Part shown: positions 42,490 through 51,897 of the stretch, piece by piece | Numbering within the stretch: the first letter of the stretch is position 1 | How the letters are laid out: each line of letters starts with the position of its first letter | NCBI GenBank assembly: GCA_903936705.1 | Contig: CAIZWN010000051.1 | Coordinates: forward strand, 62,001-126,000 | DNA length: 64,000 nucleotides | Reading direction: 5' to 3' | Source: an uncultured Myxococcales bacterium | GTDB taxonomy: Bacteria; Myxococcota_A; UBA9042; DTJE01 | Position numbers and translations under genes: made by a program | The notes under the pieces: generated by a model | The model's database searches: none | What the model saw: the letters and a program-made list of their open reading frames with translations, nothing else | Told to the model about the DNA's origin: nothing

Positions 42490-44106
42490 ATGCTGAAGTT
42501 CCTCCTGTTTCTTGGCGGTCTGATTTTCTTCCATGAACTCGGGCACTTCCTGGCCGCAAGGGCGGTCGGCGTGACCGTACTTCGCTTCTCGGTCGGCTTC
42601 GGTCCCAAGATTCTGGGGTTCAAGCGCGGCATAACCGAGTATTGGCTGTCGGCAATTCCGCTGGGCGGATACGTCAAGTTCCTGGGCGACGACCCCGAAA
42701 ATCCCCCTCCGACGGAGGAGGCCAAAAAGGGCTTTCTTACCACTGACCTGTGGCGCAAGACGCTGATCGTCCTTGCCGGCCCGGTGTTCAACCTGGTGCT
42801 GCCGCTGCTGGTGTTCCTGCCAATGCATGCATCGGAATCGATGCTGATGCCATCGGTAATAGGAACCGTGGCCGCTGATGAACCGGCATGGAGGGGAGGA
42901 ATCCGGCCTGGTGACCGCGTTACCGCAATTGGTGACCGCGAGATCAGCTACTGGTGGGAACTGGTTGACGCCGTTTCCGCCGCCCCTGGGCAGCAATTGA
43001 CCATGCGGGTGGACCGCGATGGCACCCCCACAATGCTGACCGTCACCCCCAAGGCAGTCGCGATGGCCGGGTTCAAGGAACTCGGCCTCGAGAACACCGT
43101 TGGTCGAATAGAGGTGGCCCCTGAACGAACGCTGCCTCTGGTTGTTGTCACAAAGGGAGGGCCGGGCGAGATTGCCGGGCTCAGGGATTTCGATGCCGTT
43201 CTGACTGTTGATGGCCGCGACACGCGCGGGTACGACGACGTGGCCAAGGCGATACACCAGGCTCGCACCAGAGCGGTACGCCTGTCGGTTGCCGCGACAC
43301 GACCCGGAGATTCAAGACCGGAAAGCCCCCGTGACGTCGTCATCGGCCCTTATGGCGAGGATGTGCCCGCCGGTGTGGAAGACGGCGCCCTGGTCATTGC
43401 ATCCGTCGAGCCCGACAGCCCCGCCACGCGTGCGGGGCTGAAGGCCGGGGATCAAGTGCTGACAATGGACAAGACAACCTTTTCGGACTGGGCCTTCCTG
43501 GTGCAGACACTGGCTCGCGATCCATCACTGACACGCCAGATGCAGATACGACGCGACGGACAAGTGATCGACACGACACTGTCCCTGGCCAACCCGGATT
43601 GGCAGCCAGGTGCCGCAGTTCCGCGATTCGTTGCAACGGGGGCTTCGTGTCGGCGCGGGACGGTCGAACCTGCCGCGATCCCCAACGAGGCTCGCCTGAG
43701 ATATGCATGGAACCGTTCGGTAACGCGTACCAGCGAGATTCTCGTGGTGACCGCCGCCGGCATCGCCGGACTGTTGACTGGCAAGGTGTCGGTCAAGGAA
43801 ATGGGCGGCCCAATCATGATTTACGACCTCGCATCCTCCGCCCGTGGCGTCGAGGATTTCCTGGGACGGCTGGCGTGGCTGTCGATGAGCCTGGGGCTGC
43901 TGAACCTGCTGCCGGTTCCTGTGCTGGACGGAGGCCATCTGCTGATTTTCGCAATCGAAACAGTGCGTCGACGCCCGATCGGGCTGAAGGGCCGGCAGAT
44001 TGCGGCATGGGTTGGAATGGCCTGCCTTCTTACGTTGATGGTCGTGGTATTCGCGAACGACATCGAGCGCAAATGGGGAGTGTGGTCGCGACTGACGGGG
44101 CAGTGA
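42490..44106 (+). CDS. rseP: Site-2 protease RseP (RIP metalloprotease)
   Basis: 538 residues. The first helix holds the zinc site FFHELGHFLAAR (HELGH at 15-19). The third ligand is in PVPVLDGGHLLIF. Two PDZ domains lie between (PAWRGGIRPGDRVTAIG and PATRAGLKAGDQVLTMD), with a possible third in GGPGEIAGLRDFDAVLTVDG. RseP cleaves anti-sigma factors and remnant signal peptides inside the membrane. A GTG three codons upstream (42481) is an alternative start. E. coli RseP is about 450 residues; this one is longer in the PDZ region. Confidence 0.93.
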   Translation: MLKFLLFLGGLIFFHELGHFLAARAVGVTVLRFSVGFGPKILGFKRGITEYWLSAIPLGGYVKFLGDDPENPPPTEEAKKGFLTTDLWRKTLIVLAGPVFNLVLPLLVFLPMHASESMLMPSVIGTVAADEPAWRGGIRPGDRVTAIGDREISYWWELVDAVSAAPGQQLTMRVDRDGTPTMLTVTPKAVAMAGFKELGLENTVGRIEVAPERTLPLVVVTKGGPGEIAGLRDFDAVLTVDGRDTRGYDDVAKAIHQARTRAVRLSVAATRPGDSRPESPRDVVIGPYGEDVPAGVEDGALVIASVEPDSPATRAGLKAGDQVLTMDKTTFSDWAFLVQTLARDPSLTRQMQIRRDGQVIDTTLSLANPDWQPGAAVPRFVATGASCRRGTVEPAAIPNEARLRYAWNRSVTRTSEILVVTAAGIAGLLTGKVSVKEMGGPIMIYDLASSARGVEDFLGRLAWLSMSLGLLNLLPVPVLDGGHLLIFAIETVRRRPIGLKGRQIAAWVGMACLLTLMVVVFANDIERKWGVWSRLTGQ

Positions 44107-44132
44107 CGCCGCCCGAAGGCGCCTGGAGGGGC

Positions 44133-44858
44133 ATGAAGCCATTCGAACGCGCCCGACCCGTCGCGCTTGCGTGCGACACATCGACCACCGTCGAAACAGT
44201 GGCACTGGTCGAGGGCGACCGCGTGACTGCCGAACTTTCCCTGATGAGCCCTGGCACGACCAGCCGACGCCTGGCAGTCGATATTCGCGACCTGCTTGCC
44301 TCGCGCAATCTGGCAGTTTCGGACATTGACCTCCTGGTCGCATCAATCGGGCCAGGCTCGTTCACCGGCGTCCGAATCACCCTTGCCACAATGAAGGGGC
44401 TTGCCTTTGCGACGGGCAAACCAATCGTCGGAGTCCCATCCCTTGACGCCCTGGCGCGGCCCCTTTTCGGGCGCGGTCCTGCTGTACTGGCTGCCCTGGA
44501 CGCCCGCCGCGCAGAAGTGTACGCGGCGGCATTCGCGTCCGACGGACAGCCGATTTTTGCCGCCGCCGCCATGTCCCCGGTGGAGGTTGCAACGTCGCTG
44601 TGCCGGACCTTGAAAGATGACGACCTGATAATCGGAGTGGGGGAAGGCGTCCTGGCCTACCGCAATGATCTCCACGCAATCCTTGGCAACCGTCTGCACC
44701 TGGCTGCGGCGCCAGAGCATTCGATTCGAGCCTCCTTCCTGGTGCAGATCGCGCTGGAGCGCGGCCTTGAGCCTGCCGATCCGGCAACCATCGAGCCCAT
44801 GTACCTGCGCAGGTCCGAGGCCGAGGTCAAGCGCGAAGCATCGGCACGCACGGCCTGA
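44133..44858 (+). CDS. tsaB: tRNA t6A-modification protein TsaB
   Basis: 241 residues, an ASKHA-fold protein required with TsaD and TsaE for N6-threonylcarbamoyladenosine on ANN-decoding tRNAs. Landmarks: ALACDTSTTVETVALVEG, DLLVASIGPGSFTGVRITLA (the TsaB hallmark) and VLAALDARRAEVYAAAF. A GGAGGGG site sits just before the ATG. The last 60 residues read EPMYLRRSEAEVKRE, a common TsaB end. It follows rseP by 26 bases. Confidence 0.94.
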   Translation: MKPFERARPVALACDTSTTVETVALVEGDRVTAELSLMSPGTTSRRLAVDIRDLLASRNLAVSDIDLLVASIGPGSFTGVRITLATMKGLAFATGKPIVGVPSLDALARPLFGRGPAVLAALDARRAEVYAAAFASDGQPIFAAAAMSPVEVATSLCRTLKDDDLIIGVGEGVLAYRNDLHAILGNRLHLAAAPEHSIRASFLVQIALERGLEPADPATIEPMYLRRSEAEVKREASARTA

Positions 44859-44965
44859 ACCAGGGTTATCCACGCACAATCGGATTTTGATCGCACTCCG
44901 ACCTGGCTTTCTCTCTCCCTTTTTTCCCAGGCCTTGATATCCTCCGCGCCGACAGGAGGTGCCTC

Positions 44966-46741
44966 GTGGACGGGCAACCCGCGAATATCACGCAAACGGC
45001 TCCCCGATATGCAGAAGCAGAGTTCTACCGGGCACTGGGTCTGAAGTGCGGCCTCGAGATGCACCGGCAGGTCTTGACCACGCACAAGCTGTTCTGCCGA
45101 TGCCCCGTGAAGCCCTACAGCGAGGAATACCACGCCGAAATCCTGCGCCACATGCGCCCGACACTGTCTGAACTGGGCGAGTACGATCCGACGGCCCTGA
45201 TGGAATTCAAGACAAAGAAGGAAATCGTCTACCGCCTGAACCGCGAAACCGTCTGTACCTATGAAATGGACGACGCCCCCCCGTTCGGCCTGAACCGCGA
45301 GGCGCTGGACCGGGCACTGGCCATCGGAATGATGCTGAACCTGAACCTTGTGGACGAGATTCACATCGCCCGCAAGCAGTACCTGGACGGATCGATTCCC
45401 ACAGGATTTCAGCGCACGTGCATCATCGGTATCAACGGCTGGATGCTGGTCGATGGTGTTCGCATCGGCATCCGGCAACTGGGCCTGGAAGAGGACGCCT
45501 GCCGCGAGGTATCCGACCACGGCCACCGCCGCACGTACATAACTGACCGCCTGTCGATCCCCCTGATCGAGATCGTGACCGAGGCCGAAATGCACACGCC
45601 ATGGCACGCTGCCCGCGTCGGCAACGCCATCCGGCGCCTGTGCCACCTGTCGGGCCAGGTCCGAACCGGACACGGACGAGCCAGGCAGGACGTCAACGTC
45701 AGCATCGCCGGCGGCGATCGGGTGGAGATCAAAGGCGTCTGCAGCCTGCGCCAACTGCCTGCGCTGGTGCATTTCGAAGCACTGCGCCAGAAGGCACTGC
45801 TGGACATCCGCGAGGCTGCCCTGGGCCGCGGCATCACAGCCGCCGACTTCGACACCGAGTTGGACGTCACTGCCCAGGCCAGGCGATACCCTCACCCGGC
45901 GTTCCGGCTGGCATGGGGCGGCGGCGTGACGGCGCGTGCCATCGTACTGCGCAACTGCGCCGGACTCCTGGGACTGCCAACGGCCCCAAGCCGCACATTC
46001 GGCCACGAGATCTCGGACCGCATCAGAGTGATCGCCTGCATCGACCGCAAGCCGAATCTGGTGCATTCGGATTCCTCCGAATCCTTCACTTTGTCGGCAC
46101 TGTTTGACGAGGTTCGCCGCGGCACCGGTGCCACCGCACGCGACACCATCGCCATCGTGGCTGGACCGGCCGCCGATGTCGCCACCGCGATGAGCGAGAT
46201 CCGCATCAGGATGCGCGAGGCCCTGACCTGCGTCCCGCGTGAAACCCGCAAGTCACTGCGGTCTGGCGCCACGTGTTTCGAACGCATGCTGCCAGGCCCA
46301 GACCGCATGTACCCGGACACCGACCTCCCGCCAATCGTGCTGGACGATTCCCAGTTCGAACGGGCCCGCGGCCGACAGCCAGAACCGCTGTGGGAGAAGG
46401 AGGACCGCTACGCGACCATGGGCCTGTCGAAGGTCCAGATCGGCCGCCTGTTCACCGAGGACCGTTTTCTGACATTCGAAACCGTGTCCGGATCCTCGCG
46501 TCTGCGTTCAACGATCCTGGCCTACCTGCTGCTGGATTGGGTACCGTTCATGGGACGTCGCGGCAAGGACATTTCCAGGCTTACCCCTGAACGATACATC
46601 AAGCTGTTTGCCGGCGACGAAGCGGCATCGATGGACCAGAAAGCCGCGGCGGCCCATGTCGCGACCGTCGTTGGATACCGGCCGAAGTTCCTGTCGAAGC
46701 CCGACCCACGGGCGGCAACTGACGGGAGGAAGCGGACATGA
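44966..46741 (+). CDS. gatE: Glu-tRNA(Gln) amidotransferase subunit E (archaeal type)
   Basis: 591 residues with GTG start after AGGAGGT. It belongs to the GatB/GatE kinase family but is the GatE branch: GLKCGLEMHRQVLTTHKLFC with CRCP zinc-type Cys, EIHIARKQYLDGSIPTGFQR, and SIPLIEIVTEAEMHTPWHAA. GatE carries a central AspRS-like insert, seen here around residues 290-420 (TFGHEISDRIRVIACIDRKP). It activates Glu on tRNA(Gln) and accepts ammonia from GatD. The stop overlaps gatD by four bases. Bacteria normally use GatCAB, so this is unexpected. Confidence 0.9.
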   Translation: MDGQPANITQTAPRYAEAEFYRALGLKCGLEMHRQVLTTHKLFCRCPVKPYSEEYHAEILRHMRPTLSELGEYDPTALMEFKTKKEIVYRLNRETVCTYEMDDAPPFGLNREALDRALAIGMMLNLNLVDEIHIARKQYLDGSIPTGFQRTCIIGINGWMLVDGVRIGIRQLGLEEDACREVSDHGHRRTYITDRLSIPLIEIVTEAEMHTPWHAARVGNAIRRLCHLSGQVRTGHGRARQDVNVSIAGGDRVEIKGVCSLRQLPALVHFEALRQKALLDIREAALGRGITAADFDTELDVTAQARRYPHPAFRLAWGGGVTARAIVLRNCAGLLGLPTAPSRTFGHEISDRIRVIACIDRKPNLVHSDSSESFTLSALFDEVRRGTGATARDTIAIVAGPAADVATAMSEIRIRMREALTCVPRETRKSLRSGATCFERMLPGPDRMYPDTDLPPIVLDDSQFERARGRQPEPLWEKEDRYATMGLSKVQIGRLFTEDRFLTFETVSGSSRLRSTILAYLLLDWVPFMGRRGKDISRLTPERYIKLFAGDEAASMDQKAAAAHVATVVGYRPKFLSKPDPRAATDGRKRT

Positions 46742-48132
46742 GCACGAACCCAAACGACCGCTTCAAGGGCTACCGAGGCAAGGGCCTGGAACTGCTGCAA
46801 CGCCTGGACGTTGGCGTCTGGGAAGAGGTCGAAGTCAAGACGACCCGCGGCGCATACCAGGGTATCCTGCTGCCCCGCAGCGAGACCGCCGACGACCGAC
46901 ACATCGTCCTGAAGCTCGATACCGGCTACAACATCGGGGTTTCTGCCGAAACCGTAATCGAATTCATCAGCCGCGGACGACACGAGGCCCACTACCAGAT
47001 CCCCGAAAAGCAGTTTCCTTACGACCCGGCCAAACCCACGGTGAAACTGCTGGGCACGGGCGGCACGATTGCATCACGCCTGGACTATCGAACTGGCGCA
47101 GTGATACCTGCGTTCTCCCCGGGCGAACTTTACGGGTCGGTCCCGGAACTGGCCGATATCTGCAACATCCAGACCGAGAAACTTTACGCAGTGTTCAGCG
47201 AAAACATGGGTCCGGAACAGTACATCGGCCTGGCCACGGCCGTCGTGCGTTCGATCGAGGAAGGAGCGGACGGCATCGTAATCGGGCACGGAACCGACAC
47301 GATGCATCACACTGCCGCAATCCTGTCGTTCATGGTCCAGAACCCGCCCGTACCGATTGTGATGGTCGGCAGCCAGCGCTCGTCCGACCGCCCGTCCTCG
47401 GACGCGGCCCTCAATCTGATGCACGCAGCTCTGACTGCTGCCCACAGCGATATTGCCGAAGTCATGGTGTGCATGTTCGGTCCCACGTCGGACCAGTATG
47501 GACTGCTGCACCGTGGCACCCGCGTCCGCAAGATGCACTCGTCATACCGGTCGACCTTCCGAACGATCGGCGACATCCCGGTAGCCACCGTATCGCGCAC
47601 CGAGGTCAAACCGCTGCGCGATGACTACCGCCGCCGGGACCGGACACGCAAGGTACAGTTGGACGCCGTTTATGACGATCGTGCCACAATCCTCTACTAC
47701 TACCCCGGCATGAAGCCCGACCTGATCGACGCCCTGGTCGACAACGGCTACCGCGGCATCATCATCGCCGGCACAGGCCTGGGCCACGTCAACAAGCCGC
47801 TGTACCCGGCCATCCAGCGGGCCATCGCCAAGGGCGTACACATCTACATGACGGTCCAGACCCTGTGGGGATACGTGCAGATGTACGTTTACGACACAGG
47901 ACGAGACCTGATGGAAATGGGCATCGTCCCTGCGGGGAACATGCTGCCGGAAGTGGCATTCATGAAGCTGGGCTGGGCGCTGGCACACTCGGACGACCGG
48001 GATGAGGTCAAGCGAATCATGCTGACGCCAATTGCCAGCGAGATCACCGAGCGCGAGCCACCTGATTCATACCTAGTCCTGCAGGGAGGCTTGCCAGAAG
48101 TCGAATCCTTCGTCAAATCTCACCGGATGTAG
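46738..48132 (+). CDS. gatD: Glu-tRNA(Gln) amidotransferase subunit D (archaeal type)
   Basis: 464 residues. An N-terminal ~95-residue domain (Sm-like beta barrel: VWEEVEVKTTRGAYQGILLP) precedes an L-asparaginase-like glutaminase. The asparaginase motifs are LGTGGTIASRLDYRTGAV (nucleophilic Thr110) and IVIGHGTDTMHHTA (second Thr-Asp), with a Lys further on. The N-terminal domain plus the asparaginase fold is the diagnostic GatD architecture and not that of plain L-asparaginase. It liberates ammonia from Gln for GatE. Typical archaeal GatD is about 420-440 residues. Confidence 0.9.
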   Translation: MSTNPNDRFKGYRGKGLELLQRLDVGVWEEVEVKTTRGAYQGILLPRSETADDRHIVLKLDTGYNIGVSAETVIEFISRGRHEAHYQIPEKQFPYDPAKPTVKLLGTGGTIASRLDYRTGAVIPAFSPGELYGSVPELADICNIQTEKLYAVFSENMGPEQYIGLATAVVRSIEEGADGIVIGHGTDTMHHTAAILSFMVQNPPVPIVMVGSQRSSDRPSSDAALNLMHAALTAAHSDIAEVMVCMFGPTSDQYGLLHRGTRVRKMHSSYRSTFRTIGDIPVATVSRTEVKPLRDDYRRRDRTRKVQLDAVYDDRATILYYYPGMKPDLIDALVDNGYRGIIIAGTGLGHVNKPLYPAIQRAIAKGVHIYMTVQTLWGYVQMYVYDTGRDLMEMGIVPAGNMLPEVAFMKLGWALAHSDDRDEVKRIMLTPIASEITEREPPDSYLVLQGGLPEVESFVKSHRM

Positions 48133-48277
48133 GGTCTATCCCGATGCCCCTGCACCGCCAGAATTGGCAGGGCACTGCAAGATCATCCGAGGCATCCTGG
48201 AAATAGTTCAGTGACAGGGCAACGGTTTTGCCACAGATCCTCCTCAATCGCCACAAGGCTGATATCGGTCAAGCCAC

Positions 48278-48283
48278 TATTAT
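48278..48283 (+). promoter_or_regulatory. Weak candidate -10 upstream of the porin-pst operon
   Basis: TATTAT with no -35 match at 17 bp. An activator-dependent (PhoB-like) promoter would look like this, but the only Pho-like half-sites nearby (CTGACAcCTGTCAC at 48311-48324) lack the 11-base periodicity and lie downstream, so this is tentative. Confidence 0.2.
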
Positions 48284-48421
48284 TACAGCTTTTTTCACCA
48301 GGCACCTCGTCTGACACCTGTCACGATGAAGCCCCAAAGAATTGCCAGGTCGCCACGATGACGCAACACACAAATGTCAAAGTCTGCAGCGATGAACAAA
48401 GGTAGAAACAGGGAGGTTCCC

Positions 48422-49690
48422 ATGCACACGCAACGGTTCATTAGCATCGCGACCGCGCTGTTGCTGGTCGCGACCACCGCCCCGACAATGGCCCAGACGC
48501 CGCCGACCCCAGCCACGAAGCCAGATGCTGTACCCCTGGCGAAATCGGCCGAAGGCCTGACCGTTGGGTTGGGCGGGTTTCTGAAGATCAGCATGCTGCT
48601 GCAGGCCTGGTACCAGGTAAAGGATCTCAAGGACACCGTCACTACGCCAGGCAAGACCACAGATACATGGACGAACGCCCTGCGCCTGCGCCGCGCCGAG
48701 TTCCAGGTCAAGGGAGAACTGATGCCCAAGCGCATCGCCTATGGCCTGATGATCGACCCGGCTAAACTGGCGGAAACCAAGGAAACGACCCTGACGGTCG
48801 ATGTGCCCATGCCTGATGGCTTCTTGCCAAAGGACAAGGACGGCTACCTGCTGAAGGCTGACGGGACGCAGTTCCTAGGGTCCGATGGCAAGCCAATGAA
48901 GACCCTGACCCTAAAGGGTTCTACCAAGTCCAAGCAGTCAGCCTCGACCTTCAGCATCCTGCAGGACTTCTGGATAAGCGTGCTTACCGACTACGCCGAC
49001 ATCTCGGTGGGTCAATTCAAGATCCCGGTCTCCTATGAAGGCTTCAACTCCTCGGGCGTGCTGCTGTTCGCCGAGCGGTCCCTGGTATCCTCGGCATTCG
49101 GCGACAAGCGCGACCTTGGTGTGCGCATCGACAAGCGGTTCAAGTATGTCTACTACAACGTGTCGCTGTTCAACGGCGCCGGCGCCAACAACTTCGAGTT
49201 CGACCACCGCAAGGAACTGGCGGCCCGTGTCGAGATCACCCCGCTGCCCTGGCTGATGTTCGGCGGCGTTGCCTATGCAACCCTGCGCCCGGCCGGCAAG
49301 GACGATAACGCAAAAGAACGCTACGAGGCCGACGTCCGACTGGACACCCACGGGTTCCTTTTCCAGGCCGAGTACATCCGCGCCCGCGACTGGGACGCTA
49401 CGCTGAAGAAGTTGGTCACGGGCCAGGGATTCTACACCTCTGCCGCCTACAGCCCTGTACCCGAGTGGCAGATCGCGGTTCGCGGCGGGTTGCTGGACGA
49501 GGACGTCCTGGACCTGACCCCTGCGACCCGTACCCGTGTCTGGGAGTTCGGAGGCGGCCTGCACTGGATGCCATTGGGTCACGCCGCGAACCTGAAGCTG
49601 GATTACTTCCTGTACAAGCCGACACACACGACTCCGACGCGCAAGGGCACCGAGCATCAGGTCGTGCTGGCAGCACAGGTGCGGTTCTAG
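48422..49690 (+). CDS. Porin of the phosphate-selective OprO/OprP family
   Basis: 422 residues. Signal peptide FISIATALLLVATTAPTMAQ. The mature part is beta-barrel sequence: LKISMLLQAWYQVKD, ALRLRRAEFQVKGELMPKRI, ADISVGQFKIPVSYEGF, VLLFAERSLVSSAFGDKRDL, each matching the OprP/phosphate-selective porin pattern. It ends in a terminal Phe (VVLAAQVRF), the outer-membrane insertion signal. Its position directly upstream of pstSCAB-phoU supports phosphate uptake across the outer membrane. Purified specificity cannot be read from sequence. Confidence 0.87.
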   Translation: MHTQRFISIATALLLVATTAPTMAQTPPTPATKPDAVPLAKSAEGLTVGLGGFLKISMLLQAWYQVKDLKDTVTTPGKTTDTWTNALRLRRAEFQVKGELMPKRIAYGLMIDPAKLAETKETTLTVDVPMPDGFLPKDKDGYLLKADGTQFLGSDGKPMKTLTLKGSTKSKQSASTFSILQDFWISVLTDYADISVGQFKIPVSYEGFNSSGVLLFAERSLVSSAFGDKRDLGVRIDKRFKYVYYNVSLFNGAGANNFEFDHRKELAARVEITPLPWLMFGGVAYATLRPAGKDDNAKERYEADVRLDTHGFLFQAEYIRARDWDATLKKLVTGQGFYTSAAYSPVPEWQIAVRGGLLDEDVLDLTPATRTRVWEFGGGLHWMPLGHAANLKLDYFLYKPTHTTPTRKGTEHQVVLAAQVRF

Positions 49691-49833
49691 GCCCAATCCA
49701 TCAATCGAGGTTCATCGTGAAGGGCTGCAGCAGACCGAAGGCGCCAGTGGTAGCAGGACCTGAATCGATGGACGACTCCTGGCAGATGGATGCGATTCAA
49801 TCGCGCCCCCCGCGGGCGCCAAGGAGAGTACCG

Positions 49834-50886
49834 ATGAAGACAACGATGAACGGTTTCGGGATCACTGTGGTCGCGATTGCCATGGTCATGCTGGCGGTGC
49901 CTGGAATGGCCTCGGCGCAGAATTTGACGGGTGCAGGAGCGACCTTCCAGTACCCTCTGCAAAGCAAGTGGTCATCGGAATACGGCAAGGCGCATCCCGA
50001 GGTGCGCGTGAACTACCAGTCGATCGGCAGCGGTGGCGGCATCCGGCAGATCACGGCTCGGACCGTACAGTTCGGAGCGACCGACGGGCCGATGTCGAAC
50101 GAGCAGTTGGCAGAGGCGAAGGACCCGATCCTGCACGTACCGGTGACACTGGGCGCCGTCGCAGTTGCCGTGAACCTGCCCGAAGTAACGAAGACGCTGG
50201 ACCTGACCGGAGTGGTACTGGCTGACATCTTCCTGGGGAAGATCACGAGGTGGAACGACCCGGCAATCTCTGCGACAAACAAGGGAGTGGTCCTGCCCGA
50301 CAGGGCCATCGCGGTCGCGCACCGGTCCGACGGGTCCGGAACGACGTACATCTTCGTGGACTACCTTGCCAAGGTGAGTCCAGAGTGGAAGAACAAGGTC
50401 GGCGTCGCGACCTCGGTGAACTGGCCCGTCGGCCTGGGCGCCAAGGGCAACGAGGGTGTCGCGGGCACGGTCAAGCAGACTCCCGGCGCCATCGGATATG
50501 TGGAACTGACCTACGCACTGCAGAGCGGTATCCCAACTGCTCGCGTGCAGAACCCTGCAGGCGAGTTCGTGGCGCCTTCGGTTGACGCAGTGACCAAGGC
50601 CGCCGCGGGAGCCGCCGCGAACCTCCCGGAGGACCTGCGCGTGTCGATCACCAACGCACCAGGCGCTGGCGCCTACCCGATCTCGGGTTTCTCGTGGGTG
50701 CTGATGTACCTGCAGCAGCAGGACTGCTCCATCGCGTCGGCCCTGGTCAAGTACCTTTGGTGGGGCGTGCACGAGGGCCAGGCGTTCTCGACGCCGCTGC
50801 ACTACGCGCCGCTGCCCGCGTCGGTCGTATCCAGGTGCGAGGCAAAACTGAAGTCGGTCACATGCAACGGTTCGCCCGTGCTGTGA
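49834..50886 (+). CDS. pstS: Phosphate-binding protein PstS
   Basis: 350 residues. Signal peptide (ITVVAIAMVMLAVPGMASAQ), then NLTGAGATFQYPLQSKWSSE, the phosphate-site region VNYQSIGSGGGIRQI, GATDGPMS, and HRSDGSGTTYIFVDYL. These supply the Ser, Asp, Arg, Gly ligands of the PstS phosphate site. AAGGAGAG precedes the ATG; an in-frame opening back to 49465 overlaps the porin and is not used. It binds inorganic phosphate in the periplasm for PstCAB. Confidence 0.95.
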   Translation: MKTTMNGFGITVVAIAMVMLAVPGMASAQNLTGAGATFQYPLQSKWSSEYGKAHPEVRVNYQSIGSGGGIRQITARTVQFGATDGPMSNEQLAEAKDPILHVPVTLGAVAVAVNLPEVTKTLDLTGVVLADIFLGKITRWNDPAISATNKGVVLPDRAIAVAHRSDGSGTTYIFVDYLAKVSPEWKNKVGVATSVNWPVGLGAKGNEGVAGTVKQTPGAIGYVELTYALQSGIPTARVQNPAGEFVAPSVDAVTKAAAGAAANLPEDLRVSITNAPGAGAYPISGFSWVLMYLQQQDCSIASALVKYLWWGVHEGQAFSTPLHYAPLPASVVSRCEAKLKSVTCNGSPVL

Positions 50887-50970
50887 CGAGCGCACCGCTT
50901 GAATGCCGCCCCGCCGGTCGCTGGCCGGGGCGGCTTGATCCGGCACCTGGTTGACTGGGAGGTTCCTTCG

Positions 50971-51897
50971 ATGCAAGCCCGTCCCAATACTTCCGGTGCC
51001 GACACCGCCTTCCACGCAACCCTCGTCCTCGCCGGCCTGGGCGTAGTCACCGTCCTGGCCGGCGTGGCGTGGGAGTTGCTGAGCCTGTCGGGCGAAGCCC
51101 TGTCTAAGGGAGGAATCGGGTTTATCACTGGCATGACCTGGGACCCGGTGGCCGAGGAGTTCGGCGCCCTACCTGCCCTTTACGGCACACTCGTCACTTC
51201 GGCGCTGGCGCTGCTGATCGCGGTGCCGCTGGGGATCGGCAGTGCCGTGTTCATGTCCGAGATCGCGTCTTCGCGGGTAGCCACGGTGGTTGGCGTGCTG
51301 GTCGACCTGCTGGCAGCCATCCCGTCGGTCATCTATGGCCTCTGGGGTTTGTTCGTCCTGGCACCGTTGCTGCGAGAACACGTTCAACCAGGAGTCCAGA
51401 AGCTTTTCGGCGAGCTGCCGCTGTTTGCGGGGCCGCCGTTGGGAGTCGGTTACGGGACTGCCGGACTGCTGCTGGCAATCATGGTCATCCCGGTAATCAC
51501 GGCGGTGTCGCGGGAGGTCTTGAGGGCCGTCCCGGACACCCAGAGGGAAGCCGCATATGCCTTGGGCGCCACGCCGTTCGAGGTGATCCGGGGCACGGTG
51601 TTCCCATACGCACGCTCGGGACTGGTGGGCGCGGTGGTACTGGGCCTGGGGCGTGCTCTGGGCGAGACGATGGCCGTCACAATGGTCATCGGAAACCGCT
51701 ATGACATCAGCGCGTCGCTGTTCGCGCCAGGGTACACGCTGGCCGCCGTCATCGCCAACGAGTTCACCGAGGCCTTCTCGCCTCACTATCTGTCGGCACT
51801 GGCCGGGCTGGGCGTGGTGTTGCTGGGAACCACGCTGATCCTGAACGCGGCGGCACGCCTTCTGGTGCGTGGTGTCAGGCATGGAGGCGCAGGGTGA
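50971..51897 (+). CDS. pstC: Phosphate ABC transporter permease PstC
   Basis: 308 residues, six helices. The permease motif is IYGLWGLFVLAPLLRE plus the EAA loop YALGATPFEVIRGTVFPYA. GGGAGG lies before the ATG at 50971. It pairs with PstA; the stop overlaps the pstA start (GTGA). Confidence 0.95.
   Translation: MQARPNTSGADTAFHATLVLAGLGVVTVLAGVAWELLSLSGEALSKGGIGFITGMTWDPVAEEFGALPALYGTLVTSALALLIAVPLGIGSAVFMSEIASSRVATVVGVLVDLLAAIPSVIYGLWGLFVLAPLLREHVQPGVQKLFGELPLFAGPPLGVGYGTAGLLLAIMVIPVITAVSREVLRAVPDTQREAAYALGATPFEVIRGTVFPYARSGLVGAVVLGLGRALGETMAVTMVIGNRYDISASLFAPGYTLAAVIANEFTEAFSPHYLSALAGLGVVLLGTTLILNAAARLLVRGVRHGGAG

Noticed and set aside
44657-46066. Minus-strand open frame (469 codons)
   Set aside because: Antisense to tsaB and gatE, which have clear family motifs and ribosome binding sites.
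48311-48324. Pho-box-like CTGACAcCTGTCAC upstream of the porin-pst genes
   Set aside because: Spacing between half-sites is 7 instead of 11 bases and it lies downstream of the best -10, so not supportable as a PhoB site.
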